DNA from: Lachnospiraceae bacterium
GTDB taxonomy: Bacteria; Bacillota; Clostridia; Lachnospirales; Lachnospiraceae
Assembly (NCBI GenBank): GCA_017457865.1
Contig: JAFTGN010000101.1
Span: forward strand, 62,001 to 126,000
Direction of reading: 5' to 3'
DNA: 64,000 nucleotides
Shown: piece by piece, positions 17,501 through 25,345 of the stretch
How the letters are laid out: each line of letters opens with the position of its first letter
Position numbering within the stretch: position 1 is the stretch's first letter
Made by a program: the position numbers and the translations under genes
The notes under the pieces: generated by a model
Database searches by the model: none
What the model saw: only the letters and a program-made list of their open reading frames with translations
Told to the model about the DNA's origin: nothing

Positions 17501-17984
17501 TCTGCGCATCCGTCGCATTCTCATCTAAAACTTTTACATGAAACGCAGGCACATTGCGCAATATCTGCTGATATCCATCTTCATGCATAACCGCTCTAAG
17601 CATATCATGTCTGGCAATCAGCCTGGTGAAAATTTCCTCTACCTTTGCCGGATCAAGCTTGTCATAATTGAGCTCCATATAGTTGTGGCAGGCTACTCCA
17701 CCATAGGCAAAATTGTGGTTTCTTCCTAAAACGTACGCACTTTGCACGTCTGATAATAAAAAAGGTTCATATCTTCCCGCTCTGTCCTGTACCAGACTTT
17801 CTTCTTTTCTTGCATTTTCCAAGTATGCAATAAGTCCTTCTTTATTTTCCTTTAACTGCGCTAAAATACCACTCTTTAAAAAAGCCTCCTGCGCCTTATA
17901 CTTCAGTTTCCCGTCTTCTGTCCACAGTTTCATGCCATTCCTTTGACAATAGGCAATTAACTCTTTGATTTCATTCTTCTCCAT
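11514..17984 (-). CDS. NRPS, docking-Cy-A(MT)-PCP-TE-MT (terminal module, cysteine)
   Basis: This 2156-aa enzyme is the terminal module. Residues 1-55 form a TubC_N-type docking domain; a cyclisation (Cy) domain follows to about 510, with the core motif E-F-L-I-A-D-W-T-S near 197, so Glu replaces the first Asp of DxxxxDxxS. The A domain (F-T-S-G-T-T-G-E-P-K-G near 657, Y-A-T-G-D near 890) has pocket residues I read as D-L-Y-N-F-S-M-I-W, a cysteine code. A methyltransferase is inserted before the A-domain end (L-E-I-G-A-G-T-A near 1153, intact). PCP has F-G-A-D-S-L near 1421. A thioesterase follows (G-Y-S-F-S-G near 1571, G-D-H-Y-S near 1765). A second methyltransferase (L-L-E-V-G-A-G-T-G-A-T near 1978) ends the protein. 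Up to the TE this is the PchF layout; the extra C-terminal MT is unusual. Confidence 0.93.
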   Translation of the reverse strand: MEKNEIKELIAYCQRNGMKLWTEDGKLKYKAQEAFLKSGILAQLKENKEGLIAYLENARKEESLVQDRAGRYEPFLLSDVQSAYVLGRNHNFAYGGVACHNYMELNYDKLDPAKVEEIFTRLIARHDMLRAVMHEDGYQQILRNVPAFHVKVLDENATDAQIEACRYEMSHKVYELGKAPMFSVAITQRENKSILHFSIEFLIADWTSVWMILSEFETLYFEPEADLGEIGVSFRDYLLTEKRLSQSEKAAADRAYWMAKMEDFPEAPKLPIQKESEAEPEFERKSLSLDSNQWSKLKKKANAEGVTPTALVMSVYGEVLRRWSTQKDFAINMTVLNRKQLHEDILKVVGDFTTLALIEMRTKGKNQSFLERVRDTNKTIFESLDHSDFSGVEMIRELGRRNGREASMMPYVFTSAIGLLGNGLKGRFEGMGISQTPQVFIDCQAMDSADGLRVNWDIRKGVFEGSVAEDMFTAFAQLLNAIAGDTQLSELTVELPQYQVSLWKEFNETGQDIAENLLYSDFIQNAKKNPAKIACADENSSYSYEQLLKAACGVASKMKEKGFRQGECAAVLMEKGCEQAVAALGILFAGGVYVPVDSKTDSYVRRDKILTQAGIRFAVTQKEIQNLPDGVEDIVIGTCKEAGPEVISRVQPSDPAYVIFTSGTTGEPKGVVIPHKGAFNTIRDLNQRYGVTEKDSVLGLSEFNFDLSVYDLFGMLSAGGTVYYPQQIGHMNPGQWEQVILKHKITMWNSVPALMQMFVSDRKLKKAEKNLPIRLVFLSGDWIPVDLPTEIEANCVEVQIICMGGATEASIWSNFHVAQEDDRNRVSIPYGRPLANQRFYVLDSENTLCPMLVPGQLFIGGKGVALGYLNDETLTAEKFVPEFESEECMYATGDMGRMLENGELEFLGRMDHQVKVRGYRIELGEIEHAFTNIEGIDRAVARMQKDKVDLPIQVVAEISKEKETQIREKEEKATRIVEVAEAIVENRLKQEAEFDYKAQKIAQEQAAYLSMLWALQELSIKTRRDVEESKVIKKEYKWVLKHWIEELGKAGFAQALSSNTSIVWDEVEKAWQETKQKWKDCYGSPVVLDYYLESARHLIEVCKGEIDPIGILYPDGADLYTKSLYVENRAAIGMSQSIIEIIAGIRKENPGKKLRILEIGAGTAATAVPVIKSLEGCNYEYHFTDISRYFFKDASEKFKKNENVQIYEFDLNKPIEEQGMTENYFDVIIAAYVLNNVKDIHKSILKMEQLAAPGAIVMFSEPLKTEIPLMICQAFLMTKAEDKLRENQTFIHADQWISELEHTDFSGKVHLIPSKAERMKELGAGLYIKQMKTNYATVDRDEISKSLREQLTEYMIPQAVEYVTEIPLTANGKVDRKKAFEGRFVAKQIVKEEDSLSDLEKSLKEIWETILQVENLGKNQNLYDFGADSLVMAQSVTRMKKELDIDISFDVLLRRLLNFPTIKDLAAFIEKKDEASEGPEIQENQEFFLIKSHGGDAKDGIRVLLHGALGTVECYQNLIPHLVKQNCGEVLSISIVNMEKYRQIPSEELMRELADVYAKAILDRKPAKVQMIGYSFSGSIAIEIARRLSENDIDVASLVIIDGGTLPVTVKEHIVYEWLFIDSMKLNLVDLGFTTENLLEKAFLHMSQQNKKQLEAWDFREVLENQADLVTFEKLMKMEQLERMEYYGDLMERKGFAGFRAALLDTYCENFKHSFAALTFLPELYFGDIRYLSSRDKEGAYGHFNLLLEQWMDICIGEFDQYEIPGDHYSCVEGKENAKILAGYLGWNEVQEYQENNGSKLSFKDLENKFTKEELAEAWDISETMVCYVMMHHLQSRGVLLEGMENTEGEIFGAAKANAKGAKVIARWLRELEAREYVAKENGTYRALMQINDVMVSEMIARRAKAWDGVIGNRLSGEYLESNIRQLDGLIQGKANANFILFPEGSLDYASALYKSTIIFQYLNSVLAYEICKSDASGKRLLEVGAGTGATTDVVLALLAEKQQQPHEYIYTDISKFFLNKAMERYEDISYIHYKVLDLDQEMKEEKTDYIIANGVLNNVSNLKKTLSNLGELLTKEGKLFIVEPARESLEILVSQAFMMSDTEDIREEENQTFMDHEQWKRVLEESGLQLMQVYPESDSPMEVFGQKLYIAGRRK

Positions 17985-18021
17985 ATAATCCTCTTTCCTG
18001 TTGTGCTGGCGAAATTCTTTC

Positions 18022-19086
18022 TCACTCTTTTTTCAAGTCTTCTACCGAAAAATGCTGATAATCACTGCAATCCATCAGTCTGGAAAAGCCAAATATCTCA
18101 TGTAGTTCTTCCCACTTATCTGCCCATAGCATTTCCTTTGCTCCACGATGATCCTGCTTCATTGTCTCCTGAAACTGCTCAATCCTTTTTGAAAAATGAA
18201 TTAAATTTTCCGCAATTGCATTTGTCCACTCTATCTCTACCTCATCAATCAGTGCCCTGTTTTCCTTTTTGAATAAAACCACCTCAGTTTGCTGCTCCAT
18301 CCCCGCCAGGTCACCATTGTACTTATCCTTTGGAACATAGATACGAGGTCTGTAAACAACACTTCCCATGGTATCTGTAAGCTCCAGCCTGCCACTTGGA
18401 TAAAACAGAGTAAACGCATGCAGCAATTGCATAAATGCATCCGGATCTGATGGACACAATTCATTTTGAAATTCCATAACCATTGGTATGTTCCCTAGTT
18501 TTCCTGCTAATATCTGGAACGGATGGTTGTCTGTTGACAGAGTTTCCACCTTTATCTTTTCCCTGACGCCGGTGGCTTCCGATAATAACTCCATAGCCGG
18601 AAAAGATACCTGTGTAGAGAAAGAAGCCCTGATATATATAGGTGTCATCGTCTCATTCATCTTTTTTGCTGCTGACAAAAAGCATTTCACCGCAGGCAGG
18701 CAGGCATAAAAATTGCCTGTCTGATAGCAGACCTTATTTGCTACCGCTGCCTTATAGCTATCTTTTAAAAAAGCCTTATGGATCGGCTGTTCTGCAATCA
18801 CTGAAATGCCTCTTTTCATGAGTTCTACGGCAATTTTGGTACCATTGCCACCACATCCATCCGATCTGATGACCACACAGGCAAAATCAATATGCTCCGG
18901 CAGTTCACTTACACTGGTATAAAGCGTAGTCTCATATTCCTTTGCAGTTTTTTGACTTCTCTCACTGCCACCGGCCAGAATTCCTTTCAAACAGAATACA
19001 TCCGGTCTGCTTTTTATTGCCTTCAAATAGTACTGACCAAAGGTCGTGCCACATACGATTACATTCTTTTTTATGATTTCCTGCAT
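18022..19086 (-). CDS. Thiazolinyl imide reductase (YbtU/Irp3/PchG-like), copy 2
   Basis: This 354-aa Rossmann oxidoreductase starts with V-I-V-C-G-T-T-F-G-Q-Y-Y-L, the hallmark N-terminus of Irp3/YbtU, which uses NADPH to reduce a carrier-bound thiazoline to a thiazolidine. A paralogue is encoded at 24270-25343. Its ATG directly follows the stop of the oxidoreductase gene, with AGGAG upstream, and it precedes the terminal NRPS gene. By analogy with PchG, reduction by this copy could prepare a ring for methylation by the terminal module. Which ring each copy reduces cannot be told from sequence. Confidence 0.9.
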   Translation of the reverse strand: MQEIIKKNVIVCGTTFGQYYLKAIKSRPDVFCLKGILAGGSERSQKTAKEYETTLYTSVSELPEHIDFACVVIRSDGCGGNGTKIAVELMKRGISVIAEQPIHKAFLKDSYKAAVANKVCYQTGNFYACLPAVKCFLSAAKKMNETMTPIYIRASFSTQVSFPAMELLSEATGVREKIKVETLSTDNHPFQILAGKLGNIPMVMEFQNELCPSDPDAFMQLLHAFTLFYPSGRLELTDTMGSVVYRPRIYVPKDKYNGDLAGMEQQTEVVLFKKENRALIDEVEIEWTNAIAENLIHFSKRIEQFQETMKQDHRGAKEMLWADKWEELHEIFGFSRLMDCSDYQHFSVEDLKKE

Positions 19087-20148
19087 TTATATTTCTCCTG
19101 CCAAAAGTTCCTCTGTTTTACCTGCATCCGATTCCCATATCACCTCAGCAGCCATCTTCTGCAATATACCAATGACATTTTCAGGATTTCTAAGTTCACC
19201 AAAACTTCCACAAAAATTTTCCAATTGCGCTCTTTTGATCAGCTCTACACAAAGTACAGAAGCAAGAGCAGTAAGTTCGCTGGAAGTGTTGCATCTGACA
19301 AAGCAACGCCTTTCCCTGCTTTCGGTTTTCATCTGAACATAAATGGCACTGTATCTGCCGTGTTCAAACGTATCCAGGCTGGATGCCTTGCAAAGTTTTT
19401 CAATCGCCAGCTCCTGATTGTCCGGATAAATGGTTCTGCTTTCTTCCAGTGCCTTCATGGTTCTCTGACCCTCCAGCACCATCGACCAGCTTCCCCTTTT
19501 TAAAGCGAACTCTCTGACCATGATTTTGGATTCCTGATCATAAAATGGATATCTCTTCTTTTTCCCTTCCAAATATGGGATTTCAAAATCACTTTTTTCC
19601 ACAAAAGGAATCAGTTTCCCATTTTCATAAATGACCATCATCTTTTTGTTGCAATCAAAAAGTCCCTCTATGTAATCTTTTGCTGCATTTTTTGAAAAGC
19701 TATCCTGAACACAGTAATAAAAGTTCACTTCTACCACCGGCTCATCCATTGTCCCTGCCATTGCCCTTGGAATCAGCAGTGACAGGCCGGGCATTGACCC
19801 TGCATCAAATATGCAATTCTTTTGAAAAGCCAGTGGATTTGCTTTTCCAGGAGAAATATACCGCACATCTGCCTTTTGACACTGGCGAATGATGTCCATC
19901 TCTTTCTGTCCATCAATTCCTGCTGCATTTATGAGTATCTGAACACCGCTTACAAATTCTTCCAATGCTTTTTCGTCATCTATGTCCACATTCTCATACT
20001 GGATTTCATCCCAAATGTCAGACAGAATATGTTTTGCTTCCTCCAATCTTCTGCCTGATGCTTTTATTTTTACATCTCCAACGCTGAAAAGTTTGCGACA
20101 AATGCTTTGGCCTATGCCCCCGTAAGCACCTAATACCGCTACCACCAT
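19087..20148 (-). CDS. Saccharopine-dehydrogenase-like NAD(P)-binding oxidoreductase
   Basis: This 353-aa protein has an N-terminal Rossmann motif (V-L-G-A-Y-G-G-I-G) and an overall form like the saccharopine dehydrogenase NADP-binding family. The frame is open for 15 codons upstream, but I chose the ATG at 20146-20148 because it overlaps the TAA of the preceding A-PCP gene (TAATG). It lies between NRPS genes, so it probably acts on an assembly-line intermediate or product, perhaps as a third reductase or a dehydrogenase. The reaction is unknown. Confidence 0.78.
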   Translation of the reverse strand: MVVAVLGAYGGIGQSICRKLFSVGDVKIKASGRRLEEAKHILSDIWDEIQYENVDIDDEKALEEFVSGVQILINAAGIDGQKEMDIIRQCQKADVRYISPGKANPLAFQKNCIFDAGSMPGLSLLIPRAMAGTMDEPVVEVNFYYCVQDSFSKNAAKDYIEGLFDCNKKMMVIYENGKLIPFVEKSDFEIPYLEGKKKRYPFYDQESKIMVREFALKRGSWSMVLEGQRTMKALEESRTIYPDNQELAIEKLCKASSLDTFEHGRYSAIYVQMKTESRERRCFVRCNTSSELTALASVLCVELIKRAQLENFCGSFGELRNPENVIGILQKMAAEVIWESDAGKTEELLAGEI

Positions 20149-22838
20149 TATATTTCGCCCTCCGTAATGTCTCCCAGGATCTCTCTCTTGCAATCTATCA
20201 GAGCAGCCATTTTTTCTACTGTATTATGATCCAGCATTTCTACCAGAGAAATTTCCACTCCAAAATCCTTTTGCACTCTTACCAAAAGTTTTGTAGCCAA
20301 AAGACTGTCTCCTCCCATCTCAAAGAAATTCTTTTCTGGTGCATCCAGGCAATTTCCCAAATATTCCTGCCAGATTGCCCAAAGCTCTTTTTGGGTGCCT
20401 TCCAGTACCACCTCTACTGGCTGTACTTTTTTCGCCTGAAGAATTTCCTTTATCTTTTTACGATCCACTTTTCCATTTTCTGTCAATGGATACCACATAA
20501 ATTGTGTGAAGCTTTGGGGCATCATATAGGAGGCAAGGTTTTCACTCATGACACCTTCAAAATCTATAGAAAAATCCTCCCCACTCCTGATTCCTTTTAG
20601 AATCATTGCATCTGTATTTTCAAGCTGAATAACCGCTGACTCCTCAAAGTTTGACTTGTTCAGAGCCTCCTGCCACTCTTCCACATTTCTAAATGGATCT
20701 TTCCTTTCATTGCCCGCGAAAAAACCTTCTTCTATGAGAGCCGAGGTAAGTAGTCCCATGGAATCCATTTTGGAATACTCCAATGCCAAAAACGTCCCCC
20801 TCTTCTTTAGAAGATGTTCCGCCAACAGCAAAGCATGATTGATATCCTGCCAGGTATGAAGGGTATTTGCACTGATGACCAAATCAAATGCGTCTTCATA
20901 TTTTTCATCTAAAACATAATCAGAATACTTCACATAATCCTCTACAGCCTCTTCTCCTGCCATCCGGATTTTTGCATCTGCAAGCATCCCCTGTGATTCA
21001 TCCAATAATGTGAGGCGGAGATTTGCATTCAACTTCAAAAGTCTTTGCGCAAGCAAGCCCGTTCTTGTATCTAAAATGGCAATTCGTTTTCCATCCTTTA
21101 AATATGGTGCAAGACACTTTTCCAGATAATAATCCGTTTCCTTTCCTTCCAATATGAGTCGCTCAGGTGCAAAACATTGACTGGAAAGCAATGTTTCAGG
21201 CGCTTGACGCTTATAAAAGACTTCCTTTAAAAGCACATAATGAGCCTGCTCCTGTGTGGAAATTCCAGTTAGCTTCTGGGTCGCTGTAATAAAACCATTT
21301 TCCAATGTTACAAATCCTTCTGCTGTCAGGAAATCCAACCAATTCTGATATGCATCATTGCATTTATCAAACTCACTGATCTGTCTCGGTTTTTTTTCAG
21401 ATAAATCCATAATGTAGCCCATGACCTGTGCCACCTGATTTTTTCTGTTTTCCACCTCGTCATGTTGAAAATTCCCGTCATTTATGCTCGAAACAGTACA
21501 ATTCTTTGTCTGCATCTTCTTTTTTGTATAGGCAGCCAGAATTTTTTGGTCATCACTTACCATTGCAACCGCCTGCCCTACTCCGGGAACTTTTTTTATG
21601 GTATTTTCTATTTCTCCAAGCTCAATACGGTAACCGTTTATCTTTACCTGATAATCGATTCTTCCCAGGATAATGTAATTTCCATCCTCTCCTTCCATAG
21701 CCAGATCCCCTGTTTTGTACCAGCGGGTTCCATCTTTCTCATAAAAAGCATTTGCTGTAAGAATTTCGTCCTGCAAATATCCCAGAGCGACTCCATCTCC
21801 GCCAATGTGAAGTTCTCCTGCCTGAAGTGGCTCTGCCTGAATCCCGGCCTCATCTACCACCATTAACACCTGATTGTTCAGAGCCTTTCCATATGGAATG
21901 GATTTCCAGTTGCTGTCTACCTCTGTTACTTCATAGAAGTTTGACCAGATAGAAGCCTCCGTGGCCCCTCCCAGAGAAATGAATCTTGCATTGTCACAAA
22001 TCTTTTTTGTAAGTTCTGGAAGTTCCAGTGAAATCCAATCTCCTGACAGGAAAATCCGCTTAAGCGGAAGCGTCACATTTGCCCCCTCTGCCATCATCAT
22101 AAGCATCTCATAAATAGCCGGAACCGAATTCCAAACTGTAACGCTTTGACTTTTCACAAGTTCAATCCAATGCTTTGGATCTCTTCTGTTGTTTTCATTT
22201 AAAAGCACCAATCTCCCACCAGCGCTTAAAATCCCAAAGAAGTCATATACCGACAAATCAAAATCTATTTCTGAGAGATTGAAACCTGTATCTCTTTCAT
22301 TCATTTCAAATCTGTTGTTCACATCCTCTATGGTATTCATCGCCGCACCATGGCTGATCATGACTCCCTTAGGCTCACCTGTAGAACCTGACGTAAAGAT
22401 GACATAGGCCAAAGAAGCCGAATCATAAACGATATCCTCTATGGGGCGTTCTATAAGATTTGCTATGCTGATATTTTTTACAGAAGTAAGGCAGACATCG
22501 GTCTCTTCTGTCAAAAGAGCTTTGATATTTCCCTTTTTGCAGATCGTTTCTACTCTGCCTTTTGGATGTCTTACATTGATTGGTACATATGCGGCACCAA
22601 CCGCTAAAACTGCATAGATACCAATGACCTGACCAACACCTCTTGGCTGTCTGACTGCCACCAAATCTCCTTTGTTTACTCCACTATCCTTTAGTCTTGT
22701 TGCAAGGCTTAGCACCTGTGACTTTAACTGACCATAAGTCATGGTCTTTATTTCCTGATCTGCTTCATATATCAGTGCAGTGGCATCCGGTTTTTCCTCC
22801 GCCCATTGAAACATCTTTTCATGTAAGCACAACGCCAT
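20148..22838 (-). CDS. NRPS A(degenerate MT)-PCP subunit (cysteine)
   Basis: This 896-aa protein lacks any condensation domain. The A domain begins at residue 1 (F-T-S-G-S-T-G-E-P-K-G near 143, Y-K-T-G-D near 371) with pocket residues read as D-L-Y-N-F-S-L-I-W, a cysteine code. After the A8 region a methyltransferase-like insert (about 450-750) appears, but its SAM loop reads I-L-D-T-R-T-G-L-L instead of the glycine-rich L-E-x-G-x-G-x-G, so methylation is doubtful; in PchE/HMWP2 such inserts act as epimerases. The A domain ends with N-G-K-V-D-R-K near 787, and the PCP has G-G-D-S-L near 840. It needs the separate Cy protein encoded just upstream to form a full module. Confidence 0.92.
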   Translation of the reverse strand: MALCLHEKMFQWAEEKPDATALIYEADQEIKTMTYGQLKSQVLSLATRLKDSGVNKGDLVAVRQPRGVGQVIGIYAVLAVGAAYVPINVRHPKGRVETICKKGNIKALLTEETDVCLTSVKNISIANLIERPIEDIVYDSASLAYVIFTSGSTGEPKGVMISHGAAMNTIEDVNNRFEMNERDTGFNLSEIDFDLSVYDFFGILSAGGRLVLLNENNRRDPKHWIELVKSQSVTVWNSVPAIYEMLMMMAEGANVTLPLKRIFLSGDWISLELPELTKKICDNARFISLGGATEASIWSNFYEVTEVDSNWKSIPYGKALNNQVLMVVDEAGIQAEPLQAGELHIGGDGVALGYLQDEILTANAFYEKDGTRWYKTGDLAMEGEDGNYIILGRIDYQVKINGYRIELGEIENTIKKVPGVGQAVAMVSDDQKILAAYTKKKMQTKNCTVSSINDGNFQHDEVENRKNQVAQVMGYIMDLSEKKPRQISEFDKCNDAYQNWLDFLTAEGFVTLENGFITATQKLTGISTQEQAHYVLLKEVFYKRQAPETLLSSQCFAPERLILEGKETDYYLEKCLAPYLKDGKRIAILDTRTGLLAQRLLKLNANLRLTLLDESQGMLADAKIRMAGEEAVEDYVKYSDYVLDEKYEDAFDLVISANTLHTWQDINHALLLAEHLLKKRGTFLALEYSKMDSMGLLTSALIEEGFFAGNERKDPFRNVEEWQEALNKSNFEESAVIQLENTDAMILKGIRSGEDFSIDFEGVMSENLASYMMPQSFTQFMWYPLTENGKVDRKKIKEILQAKKVQPVEVVLEGTQKELWAIWQEYLGNCLDAPEKNFFEMGGDSLLATKLLVRVQKDFGVEISLVEMLDHNTVEKMAALIDCKREILGDITEGEI

Positions 22839-22869
22839 CTCATATTTCCTTTCTGATGCTTGATATTTA

Positions 22870-24279
22870 CTACAACATGACCTGTTTGATTTGATTTACA
22901 TAGGCATCAAAAATACCTCTGAGTTCTTTTTCATCAAACAGTTCTTCTATGTAATCCCAGGATATTTTTACTTTTCCTTTGTTTTCTCTGACATGATGAT
23001 CAAGAGATACCTGAGGCGTACGACTCAAAGAATACACTTCTTTAAATCCATCAATTTCTTCATTTTCTCCTTCTTCTCCCAGCACACAGGTAAACACCAC
23101 TGGCATAATTGCCTCTGTGGAACGCCCTCTGCTCAGTTCCTTCAAAACTTTCGTGCCATCATAGCTGCGATACTGCAACAGTTTCCAGAACTGAAGCTGC
23201 ACATTTTGAACCTGTTTAGAAAAGCTTTCCTTTTCTTCTTCCATAGAGACAAATCCAATATTGGTAAATTCACCTAAAATATCGTTTGCCTCTTCATGCA
23301 CCATCTCACGGCTAAATAAAGTAAGGTTTAGCGTCAATGGTGTATTTCCTCCCTGCTCATATAAAGTTTTTGCAAAACAGGTACAGATCACTGCCGCAAG
23401 ACTGACGTGATTCTTTTTTGCAGTCTCATACAGTCGTGTGGTTTCCTCTTCCGTAAAATAGTGTTCCAATCTTTGAAATCTGATGTTTTCCACCTGAGAA
23501 AAAGGCTTTTTATATGGCAAATTTGGAGCCTTCGGCATGGTTTTGCATCGTTTCATCCAATAATCATGTGCCTTTTCATCCACCGGTTTTGCTGCATTGA
23601 TTTTCAGGTAATCCGCAAAGCCAAACTTGGGGTAACTCACCTCTTCGCCGTTGTAATCTCTAAGTACATTTTGAATCATAATCCTGGCACTGCTGGCATC
23701 TAAAACCATACAGTCAAAATCTATGTGCAAAATATCCTTGTCCTCTAAGTGGGTTAGCATAAAATGAAACATTGGCCACTGCCCCGGCTTATAACCAAAG
23801 GTGGTTCTTTCCTGCCGGATTCTTTTCCACTCTTCTTCGCCTTCGAACTCCTCTATTTCAATCCTTCTGACCTGACTCTGCACATACTGATAGCCTGACG
23901 GCATGATCTTCATTCGAAGCGCATCATTTTCAAGAATGCTTCTATTCAATGCTTCCTCAAGCCTTTTCTGATCTACATGCTCCGCTTCGTATTCCAAATA
24001 ATAATGTGCCGTGCAGCCTCCCAGCTCATACCCCTCCTTCTCTCCTAAAAGATAGGCGTACTGGAGAGATGTCAGGGGAAGCTTTTCCGCATTTTCTACA
24101 AGATCAAAATATGCCAGTATATTTTCTTTTTCTACCTTGAGTCGTTCCTTAAGAGCAGGGGTTAAATTGCCATTGTAATCTCTGAACTTCAGTTTTCCTT
24201 CTTCTTTCCAAAGCTCTATCTTTAACTGCTCCATTTCATCCAGGAGCAGCTGGATCTTCCTCTCATCAACTACATGCAT
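22870..24279 (-). CDS. Free-standing NRPS cyclisation (Cy) domain with TubC-type docking domain
   Basis: This 469-aa protein begins with a TubC_N-like docking domain (about residues 1-60, with I-E-L-W-K-E-E-G-K-L-K-F) followed by one Cy domain. The core motif D-C-M-V-L-D-A-S-S fits DxxxxDxxS, and S-L-Q-Y-A-Y-L-L-G is the usual Cy entry motif. Cy domains condense and cyclodehydrate cysteine to thiazoline. I chose the ATG at 24277-24279 (GGAG eight bases upstream), which overlaps the end of the reductase gene; 72 further upstream codons are open but look like out-of-frame reductase sequence. It probably works in trans with the A-PCP protein as the third module. Confidence 0.9.
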   Translation of the reverse strand: MHVVDERKIQLLLDEMEQLKIELWKEEGKLKFRDYNGNLTPALKERLKVEKENILAYFDLVENAEKLPLTSLQYAYLLGEKEGYELGGCTAHYYLEYEAEHVDQKRLEEALNRSILENDALRMKIMPSGYQYVQSQVRRIEIEEFEGEEEWKRIRQERTTFGYKPGQWPMFHFMLTHLEDKDILHIDFDCMVLDASSARIMIQNVLRDYNGEEVSYPKFGFADYLKINAAKPVDEKAHDYWMKRCKTMPKAPNLPYKKPFSQVENIRFQRLEHYFTEEETTRLYETAKKNHVSLAAVICTCFAKTLYEQGGNTPLTLNLTLFSREMVHEEANDILGEFTNIGFVSMEEEKESFSKQVQNVQLQFWKLLQYRSYDGTKVLKELSRGRSTEAIMPVVFTCVLGEEGENEEIDGFKEVYSLSRTPQVSLDHHVRENKGKVKISWDYIEELFDEKELRGIFDAYVNQIKQVML

Positions 24280-25343
24280 GACGTTGTCTCCTTTTTCATT
24301 ACCCCCTTCAGAATATCTACAGGCAATGGTGCAAAGACTGTCCTGTCTACTATTTGCGCATAGCCGATCTCTGAAGTGATCTGATTCCAAAGTTTTGCCA
24401 CTGCCATTTCTTTTTGCAGAGACTTTCCCATAACTACCCGGTTTTCTACCGTTTGCTCCATCAGTTTTACATCCTGTCCTACCGCAATGGGCCAAATCGT
24501 CTCTAACACATCCTGAAAACGTTCACACCCCATGCTGCCCAGACATATTCCTGAATTTTCCAACATATAAGGTGGATAATTTCTATCTATGGCATGGGGT
24601 ATATCTGTGTTCATTTTCGGATACCAGAGCAATGGTCCAAAAGTGTTCGACAACAGCAATCTTCCTGCTGCATACAAAAATTCAATCTCATGCATAAAAT
24701 TCATGTTATTATTGGGATCCTTTGGATTTACTTCATGGTGAATTTCAAATGTAAAAGGAACTCCTTTCATTTTTCCTGTGAGTATCTGAAAGCCGCCACA
24801 TTCCATTTGATTTTCCAGAGTCAGTCCTACCCCCGCCGGCAACGCCTCTAACAAAATATCCATTGCCGGATACGAAACCTGGGAAGAGAAGGCTGCTCTC
24901 ATATAAAGCAGCTCGTTCTTCTCATTTAACTCCCTTGCACACAGGATAAAGTTTTTCACCTGCTCCATGTGCTTATATAGATTTCCTACCAGATAAACCT
25001 TTTTTTGTCTGTTGGCTATCTTTGCAAGATCCTCAATATCCTTGTAATGCACCGGATGCTCCTGAAGTACATGGATGCCCTTTTCCAGCAATCTTTTGGC
25101 TATCTCCGTCCCCGGACCGCCCAGACAACTGGAGCGGATGACAACAAAAGCCATATCAATATCCTCAGGCAGTTCCTCTATGCTTTGGAACAATGGAACA
25201 TGATATTTTTCTGCTGTCAGATTCGAACGTTCACTGTTCTGTGCCATAATTCCAGCAAGTTCTAAATCGGGATTTCCTTTTATGGCCTCTAAATAAATTT
25301 GGCCAAATGTAGTTCCACACACGATCACTTTCTTCTGATCCAT
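24270..25343 (-). CDS. Thiazolinyl imide reductase (YbtU/Irp3/PchG-like), copy 1
   Basis: This 357-aa Rossmann oxidoreductase has the diagnostic start V-I-V-C-G-T-T-F-G-Q-I-Y-L and resembles the copy at 18022-19086 along its length. It would reduce one thiazoline to a thiazolidine on the assembly line. It starts two bases after the stop of the 2512-aa NRPS gene and overlaps the Cy gene by ten bases. Two such reductases in one operon suggest two reduced rings, or two different substrates. Confidence 0.9.
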   Translation of the reverse strand: MDQKKVIVCGTTFGQIYLEAIKGNPDLELAGIMAQNSERSNLTAEKYHVPLFQSIEELPEDIDMAFVVIRSSCLGGPGTEIAKRLLEKGIHVLQEHPVHYKDIEDLAKIANRQKKVYLVGNLYKHMEQVKNFILCARELNEKNELLYMRAAFSSQVSYPAMDILLEALPAGVGLTLENQMECGGFQILTGKMKGVPFTFEIHHEVNPKDPNNNMNFMHEIEFLYAAGRLLLSNTFGPLLWYPKMNTDIPHAIDRNYPPYMLENSGICLGSMGCERFQDVLETIWPIAVGQDVKLMEQTVENRVVMGKSLQKEMAVAKLWNQITSEIGYAQIVDRTVFAPLPVDILKGVMKKETTSCM

Positions 25344-25345
25344 CT

